NCBI RefSeq assembly: GCF_001507555.1
Contig: NZ_LQBO01000001.1
Span: 1,860,001 to 1,924,000 of the forward strand
Direction: 5' to 3'
Source: Thiomicrospira sp. XS5
GTDB taxonomy: Bacteria; Pseudomonadota; Gammaproteobacteria; Thiomicrospirales; Thiomicrospiraceae
DNA length: 64,000 nucleotides
Below are positions 27,216 through 37,049 of this stretch, piece by piece. A program made the position numbers and the translations under genes. Position 1 is the first letter of the stretch. Every line of letters begins with the position of its first letter. The notes under the pieces are model-generated. The model had not been told where the DNA came from and searched no databases. It worked only from the letters and a program-made list of their open reading frames with translations.

Positions 27216-27587
27216 ATGGCTGTAACCAACCTGAAAATCGAAGACTTTGAATCCACTATCGAAAACAATGACATTGTCATTCTGGACTTCTGGGCGGAAT
27301 GGTGTGGTCCGTGTAAGCAGTTTTCACCGATTTTCGAAGCCGTATCCGAAAAACACCCTGACATCGTTTTTGCCAAGGTCAACGTGGAAGAACAACAAGA
27401 ACTGGCTGGGATGTTCCAAGTGCGTTCCATTCCAACGCTGGTGTTCATGCGTGAAAAAATCGTCGTTTTCTCCAACCCGGGCATGATTCCGGAAAGCAAC
27501 TTGGAAGAAGGCATCCAACAATTGTGCGATTTGGACATGGAAAAAGTCCGTCAGGATTTGGAAAAAGCCCAGCAGGAAAATTCTTAA
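27216..27587 (+). CDS. Thioredoxin-family protein
   Basis: This 123-residue protein has the redox motif WCGPCK (Cys30, Cys33) and the cis-proline loop SIPTLVFM, so it should be an active disulfide reductase in the cytoplasm. Compared with housekeeping TrxA it has an extended, charged C-terminal helix (MEKVRQDLEKAQQENS), which marks it as a second, specialised thioredoxin. No signal peptide is present. Confidence 0.9.
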   Translation: MAVTNLKIEDFESTIENNDIVILDFWAEWCGPCKQFSPIFEAVSEKHPDIVFAKVNVEEQQELAGMFQVRSIPTLVFMREKIVVFSNPGMIPESNLEEGIQQLCDLDMEKVRQDLEKAQQENS

Positions 27588-27667
27588 ATTTCCATCCGCG
27601 CAATTTGTGCTAAATTAAACGAAATGTTCTGAACAACCCAAACACCTTATAAGACAAGGAGGCCTGT

Positions 27668-28597
27668 ATGGCGGATAAGACATTTCGTTTGGTAACACGC
27701 AGTGATTTCGACGGTTTGGTGTGTGCCGTCCTACTCAAAGAACTCGATTTGATTGATGATATTTTGTTCGTCCATCCCAAGGACATGCAAGATGGTAAGA
27801 TTGAAATCACCGAGAACGACATCACCACCAACCTCCCCTATGTCAAAGGCTGCCATCTAGCGTTTGACCATCACTTAAGCGAAAGCGTCCGCAACGCCCA
27901 GACCGACAACCATATCATCGACGCCAGTGCGCCTTCCGCGGCACGCGTGGTGTACGATTATTATGGCGGTAAAAAAGCCTTTCCCCGTGTCTCCGACGAC
28001 ATTATGGAAGCCGTCGATAAAAGCGATGCCGCACAATTCTCTCAAGACGAAATTCTGAACCCGACCGGCTGGCCGCTTTTGAACTATTTGATGGATGCCC
28101 GCACCGGGCTGGGACGCTTCCGTGACTTCCGCATTTCCAACTATCAATTAATGATGGAATTGATCGACTACTGTCGCGACCACACCATCGATGACATCCT
28201 GAATTTGCCGGACGTTAAAGAACGCGTTGACCTCTACTTTGAGCACGAAGCGCAAGCCAAAGAACAGATCCAGCGTTGTTCAACCGTTCATGACAAATTA
28301 GTGGTCTTGGATTTACGCAATGAAGAGATCATCCACCCCACCAACCGTTTTATGATTTACGCCCTCTATCCGCAGTGCAATATTTCCATTCACATACTTT
28401 GGGGCTTTCAAAAACAAAATACGGTGTTTGCCATCGGCAAATCGATTTTGGACCGCAGTTCCAAAACCAATGTGGGAGAATTGTGTCTGAAATACAATGG
28501 CGGCGGCCACCGGGCAGCCGGCACCTGTCAGGTTGACAGCGACCAGGCCGGTAGCGTATTGAATGAATTGATCAGCGCCATCACTCAGGACGGTTAA
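27668..28597 (+). CDS. DHH-family phosphoesterase
   Basis: This 309-residue metal-dependent phosphoesterase has the first motif RSDFDGLVCA (DxD), the DHH motif LAFDHHLSE and the C-terminal DHHA1 motif NGGGHRAAGTCQV. Family members include NrnA-like oligoribonucleases, c-di-AMP phosphodiesterases and exopolyphosphatase-like enzymes. The substrate cannot be assigned here. Its stop overlaps the convergent CBS-protein gene by 4 nt. Confidence 0.88.
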   Translation: MADKTFRLVTRSDFDGLVCAVLLKELDLIDDILFVHPKDMQDGKIEITENDITTNLPYVKGCHLAFDHHLSESVRNAQTDNHIIDASAPSAARVVYDYYGGKKAFPRVSDDIMEAVDKSDAAQFSQDEILNPTGWPLLNYLMDARTGLGRFRDFRISNYQLMMELIDYCRDHTIDDILNLPDVKERVDLYFEHEAQAKEQIQRCSTVHDKLVVLDLRNEEIIHPTNRFMIYALYPQCNISIHILWGFQKQNTVFAIGKSILDRSSKTNVGELCLKYNGGGHRAAGTCQVDSDQAGSVLNELISAITQDG

Positions 28598-29226
28598 ACA
28601 TAAATTTCCAGCGGCGGCGATTCCGATAACCGCCGCACAATATCCGACAGGGTCACTATCCCGCGAATCGACCCGGCGTCGGACATAATAACAATACACC
28701 CCAAGTCGTATTCGCTCATCACTTGCGCCACACGTCGAATGTCCATTTCGGCTTTGGTGGTCACCACCTGTTCCGTCATAACATCCATTACCAGACCTTC
28801 CCCGCCGATATCCAACTGACCGTTATCGCCCACCACGGCACGCATCAAAATATCATGACTGGAGACCAGACCGACTAATTCGCCGATTTCATCCACCACC
28901 GGTAAATGATGCACGTGCGACTCAATCATTTGTTGCCAGGCCTGCGCCAAAGAGCGGTCATCGCGAATGGTCATCACCGGCTGCGTCATAATTTCATAGA
29001 CCTTGACCACCGCTTTCCGTTCGCTTTTGCTCTGAACGGATTGATACTCTTTTACCGCGGGTTGCGTTTTTTCATGCACTTGGGCCATCGCCTCTTTAAA
29101 GTGCATTTGATCCATTTCCGACTGACCGACCGGGTTCACCCGCTTGGTCCGAGCCACCTTCAATTGCGGTGACAACTCACCCGGCTGAATGCGGTTGCGT
29201 CCTTCTGGCGTATAGACGATAAACAT
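28594..29226 (-). CDS. CBS-domain pair protein
   Basis: This 210-residue cytoplasmic protein has two tandem CBS domains (about residues 75-205: KVYEIMTQPVMTIRDDRSL and DVMTEQVVTTKAEMDI), which form a Bateman module that usually binds adenine nucleotides. An ~70-residue N-terminal region starts FIVYTPEGRNRIQPGELSP and has no known domain that I recognise. It probably acts as an energy-sensing regulator. It is convergent with the DHH gene. Confidence 0.85.
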   Translation of the reverse strand: MFIVYTPEGRNRIQPGELSPQLKVARTKRVNPVGQSEMDQMHFKEAMAQVHEKTQPAVKEYQSVQSKSERKAVVKVYEIMTQPVMTIRDDRSLAQAWQQMIESHVHHLPVVDEIGELVGLVSSHDILMRAVVGDNGQLDIGGEGLVMDVMTEQVVTTKAEMDIRRVAQVMSEYDLGCIVIMSDAGSIRGIVTLSDIVRRLSESPPLEIYV

Positions 29227-29367
29227 AACCGGATTTCCTTTTAAAAGACTTCAATACTGTGGTTATCGACCTTGTTTTTAAAAGGATTAAATAAATTTTA
29301 CCCACCCCGCATTCAAACACTCTGAATGCCTAAACAAGCCGAAACGGATATTTCGATTGTAAAGCAG

Positions 29368-29396
29368 TTTTCAAGCCGTCACAAATTGACTATACT
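29368..29396 (+). promoter_or_regulatory. Probable promoter of the peroxiredoxin gene
   Basis: TTTTCA and TATACT are separated by 17 nt, ending 42 nt before the peroxiredoxin ATG. The -35 box is a weak match. Confidence 0.45.
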
Positions 29397-29438
29397 ATTT
29401 GCACTTCAAAATTGAAACATTCAAAAGGATTGTCAATC

Positions 29439-30041
29439 ATGTCAGTACTCGTTACAAAACAAGCACCCGACTTCACAGCCGCCGCCGTTTTAGCCGATGG
29501 CACCATCGTTGATGACTTCAACTTGAAAAGCCACATTGAAGGCAAATTCGCTGTGGTTTTCTTTTATCCGTTGGACTTCACGTTTGTTTGCCCATCCGAA
29601 ATTCTGGCATTTGACCACCGTGTGGACAGATTCAAAGAACTGGGTACCGAAGTCATCGGCGTATCCATCGATTCACAATTCACCCATAACGCTTGGCGTA
29701 ACACCCCGGTGAATGAAGGCGGTCTAGGGCCGGTGAAATTCCCATTAGTGGCCGATGTAGGTGGCTCCATCATGGACGCTTACGGTATCGTTCACCCAGG
29801 TAACGTTGCCCTTCGCGGTGCTTTCCTAATCGACAAAGACGGTGTCGTTCGTCACCAAGTGGTCAACGATCTGCCATTGGGCCGTAACGTTGACGAAATG
29901 GTTCGTATGGTTGAAGCCCTGCAATTCCACGAAGAGCATGGCGAAGTGTGCCCAGCCGGTTGGAACAAAGGCGACGAAGGGATGAAAGACTCACCAGAAG
30001 GTGTCGCGGATTACTTGTCCAAGCACGGTGAAGAACTGTAA
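29439..30041 (+). CDS. Typical 2-Cys peroxiredoxin (AhpC/Prx)
   Basis: This 200-residue peroxidase reduces H2O2 and organic peroxides. I chose the ATG at 29439, which has AAAGGA upstream; the frame opens at 29412. The peroxidatic Cys51 lies in FYPLDFTFVCPSE and the resolving Cys171 in GEVCPAGW, followed by the C-terminal tail typical of Prx1-type enzymes. No ahpF lies beside it, so thioredoxin is the likely reductant. It ends at a strong terminator. Confidence 0.94.
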   Translation: MSVLVTKQAPDFTAAAVLADGTIVDDFNLKSHIEGKFAVVFFYPLDFTFVCPSEILAFDHRVDRFKELGTEVIGVSIDSQFTHNAWRNTPVNEGGLGPVKFPLVADVGGSIMDAYGIVHPGNVALRGAFLIDKDGVVRHQVVNDLPLGRNVDEMVRMVEALQFHEEHGEVCPAGWNKGDEGMKDSPEGVADYLSKHGEEL

Positions 30042-30066
30042 ACCTTTCCGAAATGGAATATCAAAA

Positions 30067-30091
30067 GGCTGCTTCGAGCAGCCTTTTTTCT
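30067..30091 (+). terminator. Terminator after the peroxiredoxin gene
   Basis: The stem AAAAGGCTGC/GCAGCCTTTT has the loop TTCGA and is followed by Ts. Confidence 0.9.
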
Positions 30092-30117
30092 TTCTACCGA
30101 CTGATATCCAATATTGA

Positions 30118-30127
30118 CCAGGCCTGG
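30118..30127. repeat. Iterated palindrome overlapping the ispA ribosome binding site
   Basis: This exact CCAGGCCTGG copy has as its last bases part of the GGGAG that serves as the Shine-Dalgarno of the TTG-started ispA. Confidence 0.8.
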
Positions 30128-30135
30128 GAGATCAC

Positions 30136-31011
30136 TTGAAAACCACGCTGATTGCCTACCAAGAACGCATCCATCAGAAACTGTCCCATTTTTTGAAACA
30201 GCCGCGCGCCATTCCGCCCCGTCTCCTCGACGCGATTCAATACGCTACCCTAAATCAGGGCAAACGCATCCGCCCGGCGTTACTTTATGCCATCGGCGAA
30301 GCTCTGGATACGCCCATCGACCGATTAGACGCCTGCGCCTGCGCATTGGAACTGATTCACAGCTATTCATTGGTACATGACGATTTACCGGCCATGGACG
30401 ACGACGATCTGCGGCGCGGCCAACCAACCTGCCACATCCAATACGACGAAGCCACCGCGATTTTAGTGGGGGATGCACAACAATCCCTGGCCTACGAAGC
30501 CATCCTGTCCGACAGCCGTCTCAACGCCAACGCGCAGGTGGAAGCTTTGCGCCTTCTGGCACACGCCGCCGGGCCGGAAGGCATGATTGGTGGTCAGATA
30601 CTGGATATTGAATCCACCGGCCAAAACATTCCGCTAGAGCAACTCCAACGGCTTCACGAAATGAAAACCGGTGCGCTGATTCAGGCCGCCCTCCTGATGG
30701 GAGCGGTTTCCTCACCGCGTTATGAAGCCATTCGACCAGGCCTGGCGGATTTAGGTCAAAAAATCGGCTTAGCTTTTCAGGTCCAGGACGACATTTTGGA
30801 TATCGAAGGCACCACCGAACAACTGGGCAAACCGCAAGGCAGTGACGAAGCGCAAGCCAAATCGACCTACCCACAACTCATGGGGTTAAACGAAGCTAAA
30901 GCGTTCCGAGACCACTTGATCCAAGAAGCCCAAAACCGACTGGTGCAACTGCAAATCGACAGCCCGTTTCTGGAAAGCTTGATTCAATACATCGCCCAGC
31001 GCGACCACTGA
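30136..31011 (+). CDS. ispA: Polyprenyl (farnesyl/geranyl) diphosphate synthase
   Basis: This 291-residue prenyltransferase condenses IPP with allylic diphosphates to farnesyl diphosphate for quinones and undecaprenyl phosphate. The first aspartate-rich motif DDLPAMDDDDLRRG and the second DDILDIEG are intact. It starts at TTG (30136), five nt after GGGAG. No ATG in the first codons would keep the conserved N-terminus. The xseB and dxs neighbours common in other gammaproteobacteria are absent. Two palindrome copies flank or lie in the gene (30118 and 30736). Confidence 0.93.
   Translation: MKTTLIAYQERIHQKLSHFLKQPRAIPPRLLDAIQYATLNQGKRIRPALLYAIGEALDTPIDRLDACACALELIHSYSLVHDDLPAMDDDDLRRGQPTCHIQYDEATAILVGDAQQSLAYEAILSDSRLNANAQVEALRLLAHAAGPEGMIGGQILDIESTGQNIPLEQLQRLHEMKTGALIQAALLMGAVSSPRYEAIRPGLADLGQKIGLAFQVQDDILDIEGTTEQLGKPQGSDEAQAKSTYPQLMGLNEAKAFRDHLIQEAQNRLVQLQIDSPFLESLIQYIAQRDH
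30736..30745. repeat. Iterated palindrome in ispA
   Basis: Exact copy, read as Pro-Gly-Leu (IRPGLADL). Confidence 0.9.
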
Positions 31012-31029
31012 ACTCACTGGAAATCCCAT

Positions 31030-31066
31030 GCAAATTTCATTATCTCAAATGGAAATTTGCTATAAT
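31030..31066 (+). promoter_or_regulatory. queD promoter with overlapping inverted repeat
   Basis: GCAAATTTC (31030-31038) and GAAATTTGC (31052-31060) form a perfect 9-bp inverted repeat with a 13-nt spacer. Directly after the second arm comes TATAAT (31061-31066), a consensus -10 box. The repeat covers the -35 area, which is the classical place for a repressor operator. The queD start is at 31104. Confidence 0.55.
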
Positions 31067-31103
31067 TGTCGCCAACTTAGCAACACTGGATTCGGTTTCC
31101 GAT

Positions 31104-31487
31104 ATGGCACAACAATTTGTACTCAAAACCCTACTGGACTTCGCCGCGGCTCACAGTTTAAAAAACTATCCCGGGGATTGCGCCAAACTGCACGGCCATA
31201 ACTGGAAAATCGAAGTGCAAGTGCAAGGTTCCAAGCTGAATGAAATTGGCATGCTGGTCGACTTCAAAGAAATCAAAAAGCATGCAAAACAAGTCGTGGC
31301 CGAATTGGATCATACGTTTTTGAACGACCACCCTTCTTTCCAAGCGCAAAACCCGACGGCCGAAAACATCGCGGTTTTCTTATACCGTGAAATCGAATCG
31401 CGCATCCAATCCGACACGGTCAAAATGCACAGTTTAACGGTCTGGGAAAACGACCGTAATTGCGTCATCTACAGCGAAAACGACTGA
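31104..31487 (+). CDS. queD: 6-carboxy-5,6,7,8-tetrahydropterin synthase QueD
   Basis: This 127-residue T-fold enzyme of queuosine/preQ0 biosynthesis converts dihydroneopterin triphosphate to CPH4. The zinc-binding histidines (FAAAHSL and LHGHNW), the catalytic Cys before the HGH motif (GDCAKLHGH), the LDHTFLND segment and the pterin-anchoring Glu in LTVWEN are present. It stands alone, without queC, queE or queF nearby. Confidence 0.93.
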   Translation: MAQQFVLKTLLDFAAAHSLKNYPGDCAKLHGHNWKIEVQVQGSKLNEIGMLVDFKEIKKHAKQVVAELDHTFLNDHPSFQAQNPTAENIAVFLYREIESRIQSDTVKMHSLTVWENDRNCVIYSEND

Positions 31488-31585
31488 GATTCCGTTTTTT
31501 GACAACGATCAATTTAGACGCTTTCAATTAAAAATTTTTTACCCTATACTGAATACGAAGAAAACAAAAAACTGGACAGATCAAA

Positions 31586-31876
31586 ATGATTAACAGTAAA
31601 TTGAAAGGCGATACGCTTTGGGTTTATGTCGGTGATAAATTCACCATTGATTCTTTCGCGGAATTTCAAGCGGCTTACTGCGAGAACGAGTTCAAAGACA
31701 TCGTCATCGACTTCAGCCAAACCTCTCAAATTGACAGTGGTGGCTTGGGTATGTTGTTGCAACTTCGTACCCATTTAGGTGAAAATGCCAACCGCATTAC
31801 ACTTTCCGGCCTGTCGGATCACATTCTGAAAGTCTTTGAAGTGGTCAACTTCGAAAAACTTTTCAAAATGGCCTAA
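31586..31876 (+). CDS. STAS-domain anti-sigma-factor antagonist
   Basis: This 96-residue single STAS domain resembles SpoIIAA/RsbV-type antagonists. The conserved phospho-serine lies in SQIDSGGLGMLLQLR. No kinase or phosphatase partner is encoded next to it, so the module it belongs to cannot be named from the window. It precedes pilD by 11 nt and may be co-transcribed with it. Confidence 0.85.
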   Translation: MINSKLKGDTLWVYVGDKFTIDSFAEFQAAYCENEFKDIVIDFSQTSQIDSGGLGMLLQLRTHLGENANRITLSGLSDHILKVFEVVNFEKLFKMA

Positions 31877-31887
31877 TTCACACCACC

Positions 31888-32682
31888 ATGCCGACGATTC
31901 ATCCAATAGAGGCTGTTTTATTTACGGCCATTCTGGGGTTAATTGTCGGGAGTTTCCTTTCAATGCTCACCTGGCGCTGGCCACGTATGCTGCATTTGAA
32001 CGCTTCGGAACAATTCAGACACCTTTCATTCAGCCGATCCGCTTGCCCCAGCTGCCACGCAACCTTACCTTGGTACCGTTTGATCCCCCTGATCAGTTGG
32101 ATATGGAGTCGTGGCCAATGCCATCATTGCCATACAACCATTTCACGGCGCTACCCAATCATTGAATTCGTCACCGCCTTGCTCTCAGCCGCGCTGGTCT
32201 ATCACGCCGGAGTCAACTGGCTAGCTCTTTACGGCCTCATTTTCCTCTGGATCCTGCTGGCCATTGCCATTATCGACATCGAACACCAATTGATTCTGGA
32301 CGCACTCAGCCTGCCCTTGTTATGGCTGGGGCTGATTCTCAATACCCAACATGTGTTTACCACACCGGAACAAGCCATTCTCGGCGCCGCAACCGGGTAT
32401 TTAATCCTATGGGCCATCTTTCAAACGTTTAAGTGGTTAACGGGTAAGGAAGGTATGGGCTATGGCGACTTCAAGCTGCTGGCAGCACTTGGTGCCTGGT
32501 TTGGTGCCCTGGCGATACCGCAGATCATTTTAATTGCCTCAATCAGCAGTTTAATGATCGGACTGGCACTGGTATTACTAAAACGCAGAAGTTTTGACAG
32601 CCCTCTCCCATTCGGGCCATTTCTAGCGCTGGGCGGCTGGGTCAGTTTAATGTTTGGGAGCGAGTTGATTCAACAACTCTAA
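31888..32682 (+). CDS. pilD: Prepilin peptidase / N-methyltransferase
   Basis: This 264-residue inner-membrane aspartic peptidase cleaves and methylates type IV pilins and type II secretion pseudopilins. It has the cytoplasmic four-cysteine loop (CPSCHATLPW ... CHHC) and both catalytic aspartates (DIEHQLI and GMGYGDFKLL), with eight or so transmembrane segments. PilB and PilC are not adjacent. Its presence implies type IV pili or secretion, and hence possibly DNA uptake, elsewhere in the genome. Confidence 0.94.
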   Translation: MPTIHPIEAVLFTAILGLIVGSFLSMLTWRWPRMLHLNASEQFRHLSFSRSACPSCHATLPWYRLIPLISWIWSRGQCHHCHTTISRRYPIIEFVTALLSAALVYHAGVNWLALYGLIFLWILLAIAIIDIEHQLILDALSLPLLWLGLILNTQHVFTTPEQAILGAATGYLILWAIFQTFKWLTGKEGMGYGDFKLLAALGAWFGALAIPQIILIASISSLMIGLALVLLKRRSFDSPLPFGPFLALGGWVSLMFGSELIQQL

Positions 32683-32699
32683 AGACGGGGAAAAAGCGC

Positions 32700-32993
32700 T
32701 CAGGAACCGAGCTCAGACTCCATGGAGTCACAAACCTCGGACATTTTCAGGTCGTTGGATTTGACAAAATTCATCACATAATCAAACATCGCCGGATCTT
32801 TGGCCTGCAGCTCGGTATCGATAATCAAGCACTTTTGCCCTTTATACAACTCCGGATGCAGCAATTCCGAAAACACTAAGCGATGTGAGGAACCATACGA
32901 TGCCATCATCGACGCGATGCGATCGATCCAGTCGCTGGGACGAAATTTACGCCCTTCGTTGGTATAACCTTCAATAATGTATTTACAATGCAC
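32700..32993 (-). CDS. DUF3579 family protein
   Basis: This 97-residue soluble protein starts at GTG (32993), with GGAAGAG upstream. The segments KYIIEGYTNEGRKFRPSDWIDR and MFDYVMNFVKSNDLK match the DUF3579 family, which is common in beta- and gammaproteobacteria and has no established function. It is convergent with pilD. Confidence 0.8.
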   Translation of the reverse strand: MHCKYIIEGYTNEGRKFRPSDWIDRIASMMASYGSSHRLVFSELLHPELYKGQKCLIIDTELQAKDPAMFDYVMNFVKSNDLKMSEVCDSMESELGS

Positions 32994-33238
32994 TGCGTTT
33001 CTCTTCCAAAAATTCCGAATTTAAGACGTTGTGATGTTCGATTTATTAACGGGGGATTCTAGCATAACTCGCTCGAATAGCCACCCTTAACCCCATTAAA
33101 TTCCGCAGAATTTCATAAAAAATAACTATCAAATCCATTGCCTATGACGCGGACCCATTTTTAGCCAACTTTTTCGTCCAAGAAATGGCATAATATACCG
33201 TTTTTACGGTTAATGAATTTGACACCAGAGACAGCACG

Positions 33239-34303
33239 ATGACACAGTATCAAACCGACGATTTACGCATAAAAACGATCACGGAAGTACGCCCACCTCA
33301 AGTCTTGCACGAACTGTTTCCGATTTCGGAAAACGCATCCAAGACCGTGTACGATACCCGTCAACAGATTCACAACATTCTGACGGGTGAAGACGATCGT
33401 CTTTTGGTCATCATCGGCCCGTGTTCCATCCACGACACCAAAGCGGCGCGTGAATACGCCGAGCGTCTGAAAACGCAGATCGCTCATTATGAAAAAGATT
33501 TGTTGATTGTCATGCGTGTCTACTTCGAAAAGCCTCGCACAACCGTCGGTTGGAAAGGCTTAATTAATGATCCCCACTTGAACGAATCCTTTGAAATCAA
33601 TAAAGGGTTGGAAGAAGCCCGCTCTTTACTTGTCGACATCAATGACATGGGCGTTCCTTGTGCCACCGAGTTTCTGGATTTGATTTCACCGCAATACATT
33701 GCCGACCTGGTTTCCTGGGGGGCCATTGGCGCGCGTACCACCGAAAGCCAAGGGCACCGTGAATTGGCGTCTGGCCTTTCCTGCCCGATCGGATTCAAAA
33801 ACGGTACCGACGGTGGCTTTAAAATCGCCGTTGACGCGATTCGCGCCGCCAATAACCCGCATATTTTCCTATCCTTAACGAAAATGGGACATTCGGCCAT
33901 CTTCTCCACGAACGGCAATCCGGATTGTCATGTCATCCTGCGCGGTGGGAACGACGGCCCGAACTACGATGAAGACAGCGTCAATCAAGCCGTCTCCGAA
34001 TTGGAAAAAGCCGGCGTTCAGAAAAAGCTGATGATTGATTGCAGCCACGCTAACAGCAGCAAACAACATGAACGCCAGCTCATCGTCGCCCAGTCGATTC
34101 GGGATCAGCTCAGCAAAGGCGCCGACCACATTATGGGCGCCATGGTGGAAAGTCACTTGATTGAAGGTCGTCAAGATGTGATCAGTGGTCAACCGCTGAC
34201 TTACGGCCAAAGCATTACCGATGCCTGCATCAGCTGGGAATCCAGCCTGAACCTACTGGAAGACCTGGCCACCGGGGTACGCGCTCGCCGCGCCGCAAAA
34301 TAA
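33239..34303 (+). CDS. aroG: 3-deoxy-7-phosphoheptulonate synthase (DAHP synthase, class I)
   Basis: This 354-residue enzyme performs the first step of aromatic amino acid synthesis, joining PEP and erythrose 4-phosphate. The motifs VIIGPCSIHD, VMRVYFEKPRTTVGWKGL and SCPIGFKNGTDG are intact. Whether it is the Phe-, Tyr- or Trp-controlled isoform cannot be told reliably by eye. The gene is alone, and no leader-peptide attenuator was seen upstream. Confidence 0.95.
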   Translation: MTQYQTDDLRIKTITEVRPPQVLHELFPISENASKTVYDTRQQIHNILTGEDDRLLVIIGPCSIHDTKAAREYAERLKTQIAHYEKDLLIVMRVYFEKPRTTVGWKGLINDPHLNESFEINKGLEEARSLLVDINDMGVPCATEFLDLISPQYIADLVSWGAIGARTTESQGHRELASGLSCPIGFKNGTDGGFKIAVDAIRAANNPHIFLSLTKMGHSAIFSTNGNPDCHVILRGGNDGPNYDEDSVNQAVSELEKAGVQKKLMIDCSHANSSKQHERQLIVAQSIRDQLSKGADHIMGAMVESHLIEGRQDVISGQPLTYGQSITDACISWESSLNLLEDLATGVRARRAAK

Positions 34304-34451
34304 GCCCCCTTCCCCCTTCTCCTATTTGCCTTCCTGCACTCAGTAAATGAGCGCAGGCATTGGCGTTTAGATTTCATCCCGCTGTCACATTCCCTTTATA
34401 TACTGAAATCGTTATTTCCATAACAGGTATTTAAGGAGCCTCAAAGGCGAT

Positions 34452-37019
34452 ATGAAGTTTTTCAATTACATTTCCATCAATCTACGACTGTTCATCAACA
34501 CGCTGCTATCCATCGGATTCATGTCCGCCATCGCCTATATCGGCTGGCAATCACTCTCGGATGTGCAGACCAAAGCCGATGCACTTTCCGCGTTACAGAA
34601 AGAACAAACCAGTCGTATCGCCAATTTACAACAGTCCTTGATCCTGACCACACAGTTGTCGAATGAATACATCTTGACGCGCAGCCAGGCCTCCAATCAA
34701 AAATTTAACCAAGCCATTGATGAGCTTAAGGTTCAGACCGAGCAAATGCTCAAAGTCCTCACCTCTAAAAAGAACCAAGAAAGCATTCAAACCATTGAAA
34801 ACGTACTCAGACAATACAAAAAAGTGACGAATTCGAATGTTTTCCTGAAAAATGAAATCAACAACACTTTGGAATATGGCATTACCCCGACGGCCGAAAC
34901 CCTGGAAAACGTTTTGAAAACATTGGCTGACACACCGGAAATTCAAGATTCAGAAACGCTTTTCCAGGCGGTGAAAAATTTGCAAAAACGCCTGGCCGAC
35001 TCCCAACTGATGCTTGGCAAACTGATTTCCACCAAAGATACCAGCCTCAACACATTATTTGATCAGCAAGGGCTGGGCGATATCGCCGATACCGATTTAA
35101 CGGTTTTAAACGACGAACTCGGTTCCAACTTCGCTTGGATGGACACCCTATCCGATCTCAACGACGCACGTGATGGATTTCAAGAATCGTTTGGTGACAT
35201 TAAAGATTACTTGAACACGGAAACGGAAAACAATAACTCCTTGATAGCCCTGATCAACCAGGCCAACCAGCAAATCAACTTTCTGTCCACGGAGTCCCAA
35301 CAAACCACCTCCGGCCTGATTCAAGAGCTCAACCAACTGTCCCATGAACAAATCTATCGCTTAGGCGTGCTCAGCTTAGTTGGACTCATCTTAATTCTGC
35401 TGTTGAACCTGCTGGTCGTCACCTCCATTACCGGCCCATTGCACCGCATGAAAAAAACCATCGCCCGCATCGCCCAAAGCGGCGAACTGGCACAATGGAA
35501 AACTCTCAAAGGCAAAAATGAACTGGTGGACATGAGTAACAGCATTAACGACCTGATCGGTTCTTTCCGTCACATTACCGGTGAACTGCAACAGGTCGGC
35601 ACCGCGCTTTCTCACGGCCAGTTCAATCGTCACGTCGAAAAAGAATACGCAGGCGACCTGCTCAGTTTGAAAGAAAACTTCAACGATTCCGTCAGCCAGA
35701 TTTCCCATACCATGACGTCCATCCAAAATATGAGTGAAGCCATCCAGCAAGGCAACTTGACCTTCAGCGAATCGGCCGATCAATATCAGGGCGCGTATCA
35801 TAAAGTGGTCGAAAGCTTGAACGATGCCATGGCCACGCAGCGTCAAGCCATCGAGTCGGTCAAGGACGTCATGCTCATGATGAACAAAGGCGACTTCTCA
35901 AAACGCATCGAACTGGATATGCCGGGCGATTTAGCGCAACTGAAAACCTATTTGAACAACTCCCTAGACAAACTGGATGAGGCCATCACTCAAAAATCCC
36001 ACACGCTGGACCATTTCCGCCAGGGCAACTTCGCTTTCGAAATCCAAGGCGAGTTTGAAGGCAAATTGAAAGAACTGAAAAACAACATGCAGGACATGGC
36101 CGCCAATATCAGCGACATGCTGGCCGATGTGCAAAACGCCTCCTCCGACGCCGTCAACGGTGTGCAAGAAATCAGCCTGGGCAACCAGGACCTGAATCAA
36201 CGCGTCAACCAACAAGCACAAGCGATTCAAAACACCATGAATCACATGCAACAAATGATCAATCAGGTCAATGAGTCCCTGTCCAATGCATCGACGGTCA
36301 ACAACCGAAGTTCTCAAGCCAAGGAAAACACCTTATCCGGCGTCAATATCGTCAACAGCATGGTCGAGGCCATCAGTGAAATCGAAGCCGCCAGTGAAGA
36401 AATCGCCAGCTTTACCCAGGTCATCGACGACATCGCTTTCCAAACCAACCTACTGGCGTTGAATGCCGCCGTTGAAGCGGCACGTGCCGGCGAGCAAGGC
36501 CGAGGCTTTGCCGTAGTGGCGACCGAAGTCCGCAACTTGGCGTCCAAGTCCGGTGAAGCAGCGCACAGCATTCAAGATGTGACCCAAAAAAGTTTGAAGA
36601 AGGTCAAACAAGGCATCGAACTCAGCGAACTCACCAAAAAAGCTTTTGAAGAAAACGCTCAGGCCATCGACGAAATTTCATCGATGATGGCGGCCATGCA
36701 CGATTCGCTAAACCACCAGTCTCACGGCATCGAGCAAGTGAACCACTCATTATTGGAAATCAACGAAATCACCCAGCAAAACGCCTCGCTGGTGGAAGAA
36801 GTGACGCATACCTCAACCAGTATCATCGACAGTGTGAAAGGCGTGGAGGAACGTTTATTGAACTTCCAGCTTAAGGCCAGTGATTCGGTCACGAGCTTGC
36901 CGCCGGCCAACGAAGTGGATGAAAACGAAGCTTTTGCCGAAGAAGCCGCTACAGATGAAGACAGCCTTCAAGATGAAGGCACTAAAGACGAAACGTTGCT
37001 GGCGGATAAGACCGCTTAA
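34452..37019 (+). CDS. Large methyl-accepting chemotaxis protein with multiple HAMP-like modules
   Basis: This 855-residue chemoreceptor has a first transmembrane segment at about residues 12-34, a helical periplasmic sensor to about 300 and a second transmembrane segment at about 300-325. A HAMP domain follows, and then two more HAMP-like repeats ([40 protein letters not shown] and similar). The signalling hairpin [20 protein letters not shown] is near residue 675. The tail is acidic and lacks a CheR-docking pentapeptide. Its ligand is unknown. Confidence 0.92.
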   Translation: MKFFNYISINLRLFINTLLSIGFMSAIAYIGWQSLSDVQTKADALSALQKEQTSRIANLQQSLILTTQLSNEYILTRSQASNQKFNQAIDELKVQTEQMLKVLTSKKNQESIQTIENVLRQYKKVTNSNVFLKNEINNTLEYGITPTAETLENVLKTLADTPEIQDSETLFQAVKNLQKRLADSQLMLGKLISTKDTSLNTLFDQQGLGDIADTDLTVLNDELGSNFAWMDTLSDLNDARDGFQESFGDIKDYLNTETENNNSLIALINQANQQINFLSTESQQTTSGLIQELNQLSHEQIYRLGVLSLVGLILILLLNLLVVTSITGPLHRMKKTIARIAQSGELAQWKTLKGKNELVDMSNSINDLIGSFRHITGELQQVGTALSHGQFNRHVEKEYAGDLLSLKENFNDSVSQISHTMTSIQNMSEAIQQGNLTFSESADQYQGAYHKVVESLNDAMATQRQAIESVKDVMLMMNKGDFSKRIELDMPGDLAQLKTYLNNSLDKLDEAITQKSHTLDHFRQGNFAFEIQGEFEGKLKELKNNMQDMAANISDMLADVQNASSDAVNGVQEISLGNQDLNQRVNQQAQAIQNTMNHMQQMINQVNESLSNASTVNNRSSQAKENTLSGVNIVNSMVEAISEIEAASEEIASFTQVIDDIAFQTNLLALNAAVEAARAGEQGRGFAVVATEVRNLASKSGEAAHSIQDVTQKSLKKVKQGIELSELTKKAFEENAQAIDEISSMMAAMHDSLNHQSHGIEQVNHSLLEINEITQQNASLVEEVTHTSTSIIDSVKGVEERLLNFQLKASDSVTSLPPANEVDENEAFAEEAATDEDSLQDEGTKDETLLADKTA

Positions 37020-37049
37020 GCATCAACAGTCTAAAAGAATCAAACCGGG

